Part shown: positions 6,548 through 7,932 of the stretch, piece after piece
Numbering within the stretch: the stretch's first letter is position 1
Layout: each line of letters starts with the position of its first letter
Assembly (NCBI GenBank): GCA_041687295.1
Contig: JAWLCG010000232.1
Coordinates: 1 to 7,932, forward strand
DNA: 7,932 bases
Origin: JAWLCG01 sp041687295
GTDB taxonomy: Bacteria > Planctomycetota > Phycisphaerae > SM23-33 > FEN-1343
Reading direction: 5' to 3'
The notes under the pieces: model-generated
The model's database searches: none
What the model was told of the DNA's origin: nothing
What the model saw: only the letters and a program-made list of their open reading frames with translations
Position numbers and translations under genes: made by a program

Positions 6548-7736
6548 GCCACAGCCCTCCGCTGGCCATCGCCCGCTCCAGGCCCCCCAGCCGTTCCAGC
6601 GCGTCGGCCCGCCAGGCCTCGTCGACCCGCACGGCCCGCCGGGCCACCGTCGGACAGTAGTCGCAGCCCGCGCAGTCGCCGCTCGCGCAGGGCCGGTGCC
6701 GGAAGCCCGCCAGAAAATCCGTCCCCAGTTGCGCCGAATCGATCGTCACCCCCAGCCGATCCACGGCGAATAGCATCCCCTGTCGCCGCAGCAGCTCCAG
6801 GAAAGGCTCCGTGCGTCGCGGGTCGAGCTGCCGGGGCCGGAGAAAGTGCCGCGCCCACCACAGTCGCCCCCGCCGCACGCCCTGGCGAAAGCCGTAGGGC
6901 AGCATCAGCTCGGCCAGGTTGGCCGGCGAGGTGCGCTCGGCGTACGCCCGCACCCGGGCCAGCAGCTCCTCGGAGGGCATGTTCCGCTCGGTGAGTTTGA
7001 AGGTGGTGTAGCCCAGGGCCTCGTAGGCGCCGAGGTCCTCCGGGCGGATCCAGGCCGCGCGGATCAGCTGGGCCGGGTCGGCCAGGCGCAGGCGGGTGCA
7101 GCGGAGGAAGCACCAGTCGATGAACAGCCCGCCCGAGCCGTCGGACGCGTGGGCCATGCCCACCTGGTGGTAGGGCTGCAGGGCGCAGTTGGGCAGGCAG
7201 GGGTGGTTGGCGATGAGCTGCAGCTCGCACCGCACGGCCGAGCGGATGGCGGCGAGGCGCTCGAAGTCGCGGTTGATCGAGAAGCTCTCCAGCGTGATGG
7301 CGTCGGCGCCGAGGTCCTCCCAGAACCGCGCCCGCCCGGGCGTGTCGACCTGGGCGTAGATGCCCACCTTCACCCGCAGCGCCGGCCAGCGGGTGCGGAT
7401 GCGCTCCAGCAGCATGGGCGTGGAGACGGTGACGGCCGAGACGCCGATGGCCGTCAGGCGGTCCATCAGCCGGCCCAGCCGCCGCTGCCAGGGCCGGCCC
7501 CACTCGCGCCCGCCCAGGCAGGCGCCGTTGAGCAGGTAGTTGAAGGCGATGCCGTAGCGGTTCAGCTCGGCCACGTAGGCCCCCAGGCGCCGCCAGCTCA
7601 GGGGCGTTCCCATATAGCTGGGGCGCCCGCCGGCCAGGCCGTCGGCGGGCCGCTTGCCGTAGACCTCCGCCACCGGCCACTCGGCCAGGCGCGGTACGAG
7701 CTGTCGATCGTAGTTGGCGGCCACCGTCAGACGCAC
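6540..7736 (-). CDS. U32-family protein (UbiU/UbiV/RlhA-like), probable Fe-S enzyme
   Basis: A 398-residue protein of the family historically called peptidase U32. Characterised members include UbiU/UbiV, Fe-S proteins of O2-independent ubiquinone hydroxylation, and tRNA/rRNA hydroxylation factors such as TrhP and RlhA. The TIM-barrel-like N-terminal region contains FNYLLNG (65-71), KVGIYAQVDTP (123-133) and the segment ADAITLESFSINRDF (144-158). Four cysteines suitable for a 4Fe-4S cluster follow: Cys180, Cys184 (NHPCLPNC), Cys209 and Cys213 (WCFLRC). The segment IRPEDLGAYEALGYTTFKLTER (230-251) is typical of one U32 subgroup. A second cluster, Cys350, Cys355, Cys358 and Cys361, lies near the C-terminus. 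The start is GTG at 7736, five bases after GAGGGGAGG. It is the first gene of the PKS operon and overlaps the methyltransferase gene. Its position suggests modification of the polyketide, perhaps ring hydroxylation, but the reaction is unproven. Family assignment is from remembered motifs. Confidence 0.8.
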   Translation of the reverse strand: MRLTVAANYDRQLVPRLAEWPVAEVYGKRPADGLAGGRPSYMGTPLSWRRLGAYVAELNRYGIAFNYLLNGACLGGREWGRPWQRRLGRLMDRLTAIGVSAVTVSTPMLLERIRTRWPALRVKVGIYAQVDTPGRARFWEDLGADAITLESFSINRDFERLAAIRSAVRCELQLIANHPCLPNCALQPYHQVGMAHASDGSGGLFIDWCFLRCTRLRLADPAQLIRAAWIRPEDLGAYEALGYTTFKLTERNMPSEELLARVRAYAERTSPANLAELMLPYGFRQGVRRGRLWWARHFLRPRQLDPRRTEPFLELLRRQGMLFAVDRLGVTIDSAQLGTDFLAGFRHRPCASGDCAGCDYCPTVARRAVRVDEAWRADALERLGGLERAMASGGLWRV

Positions 7737-7741
7737 GCGTG

Positions 7742-7750
7742 CCTCCCCTC
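7742..7750 (-). promoter_or_regulatory. Ribosome binding site of the U32 gene
   Basis: The minus strand reads GAGGGGAGG, five bases before the GTG at 7736. This supports that non-ATG codon as the start of the first gene of the operon. Confidence 0.7.
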
Positions 7751-7763
7751 AAGACGTCGTGGC

Positions 7764-7769
7764 ATTCTA
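7764..7769 (-). promoter_or_regulatory. Possible -10 element for the U32-methyltransferase-PKS operon
   Basis: The minus strand reads TAGAAT (5/6 match to TATAAT), placing a start site near 7757 and a leader of about 20 bases carrying the ribosome site. There is no recognisable -35 at 16-18 bases upstream, so this is weak. Confidence 0.22.
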
Positions 7770-7836
7770 TCCCGTTGGCCCGCCCGCGAGTAGGGCTGCC
7801 CGTCGGCCGGTGGAGGCCCAGGGCGCGAGCGCCGTA

Positions 7837-7916
7837 TGGAGTGCGGCGGCCTTGACGCCGCGTTGGATCGCACACGACCAAGCCAGCCAAAGCGGCGTCG
7901 TTGCCGCCGCACTCCA
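7837..7916. repeat. 80-bp interrupted inverted repeat (MITE/REP-like candidate)
   Basis: The outer arms are a perfect 14-bp inverted pair, TGGAGTGCGGCGGC (7837-7850) and GCCGCCGCACTCCA (7903-7916). Inside them are a perfect 8-bp pair, GACGCCGC (7854-7861) and GCGGCGTC (7892-7899), and a 4-bp pair TTGG/CCAA (7863-7866 and 7887-7890) around a 20-base loop. The whole can fold into one long hairpin of 26 paired positions. No T-tract follows on either strand, so it does not look like an intrinsic terminator. It lies upstream of the U32 operon and is best described as a dispersed-repeat candidate. Only one copy is visible here. Confidence 0.6.
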
Positions 7917-7932
7917 AAAGGGCGGTCCGCCA

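Noticed and set aside
6540..7736. Literal reading of the U32 protein as a collagenase-type protease
   Set aside because: No protease catalytic motif is visible. The best-studied U32 members are Fe-S hydroxylation proteins, and the conserved cysteines and biosynthetic context point that way.
7837..7916. Terminator or CRISPR-like reading of the inverted repeat
   Set aside because: There is no T-tract on either side, and there is a single palindrome rather than an array of direct repeats with spacers.
6460..7917. A 485-codon minus-strand open frame overlapping the U32 gene in another frame
   Set aside because: The translation is Gly/Arg/Ala/Pro-rich and motif-free, and it runs through the inverted repeat and into the methyltransferase gene. 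The U32 frame has family motifs and a strong ribosome site.

Overview
This is a dense, GC-rich bacterial window of chromosomal character. Every convincing gene lies on the minus strand, so transcription runs from high to low coordinates. I cannot fix the taxon. The GC-rich codon use, frequent GTG starts, the type III polyketide synthase with its methyltransferase, and GC-rich palindromic intergenic repeats would fit a planctomycete-like or other environmental lineage, but this is an impression rather than an identification.

Layout in transcriptional order. (1) At 7737-7932 there is a leader region with an 80-bp interrupted inverted repeat (7837-7916) and a strong ribosome binding site. (2) At 4780-7736 there is a tight three-gene operon: a U32-family protein with an apparent Fe-S cysteine set and a second C-terminal cysteine cluster, a class I SAM-dependent methyltransferase (8-bp overlap), and a type III polyketide synthase (1-bp gap). 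(3) At 4398-4779 there is a 382-bp intergenic region with hairpin-forming repeat-like sequence and a plausible sigma-70-type promoter for the next operon. (4) At 29-4397 there is a four-gene sulfate-activation operon: cysQ, cysC, cysD and a cysN-cysC fusion, with the last three coupled by overlaps.

How they work together. CysD and the CysN part of CysNC form ATP sulfurylase, which makes APS. The two APS kinase domains (stand-alone CysC and the CysNC C-terminus) make PAPS, and CysQ removes the PAP left after PAPS is used. No PAPS reductase, sulfite reductase or sulfotransferase lies in the window, so the fate of PAPS is not shown here.

The most interesting part is the U32-methyltransferase-PKS operon. 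Type III PKS clusters for phenolic lipids and alkylquinones commonly pair the synthase with a methyltransferase and a flavin-dependent oxidoreductase. Here a U32 protein sits where the oxidoreductase would be expected. Because the U32 proteins UbiU/UbiV carry out O2-independent ring hydroxylation in ubiquinone synthesis, I infer that this operon might make an oxygen-independent hydroxylated and methylated polyketide lipid or quinone. This is a hypothesis; only the gene content and motifs are seen directly.
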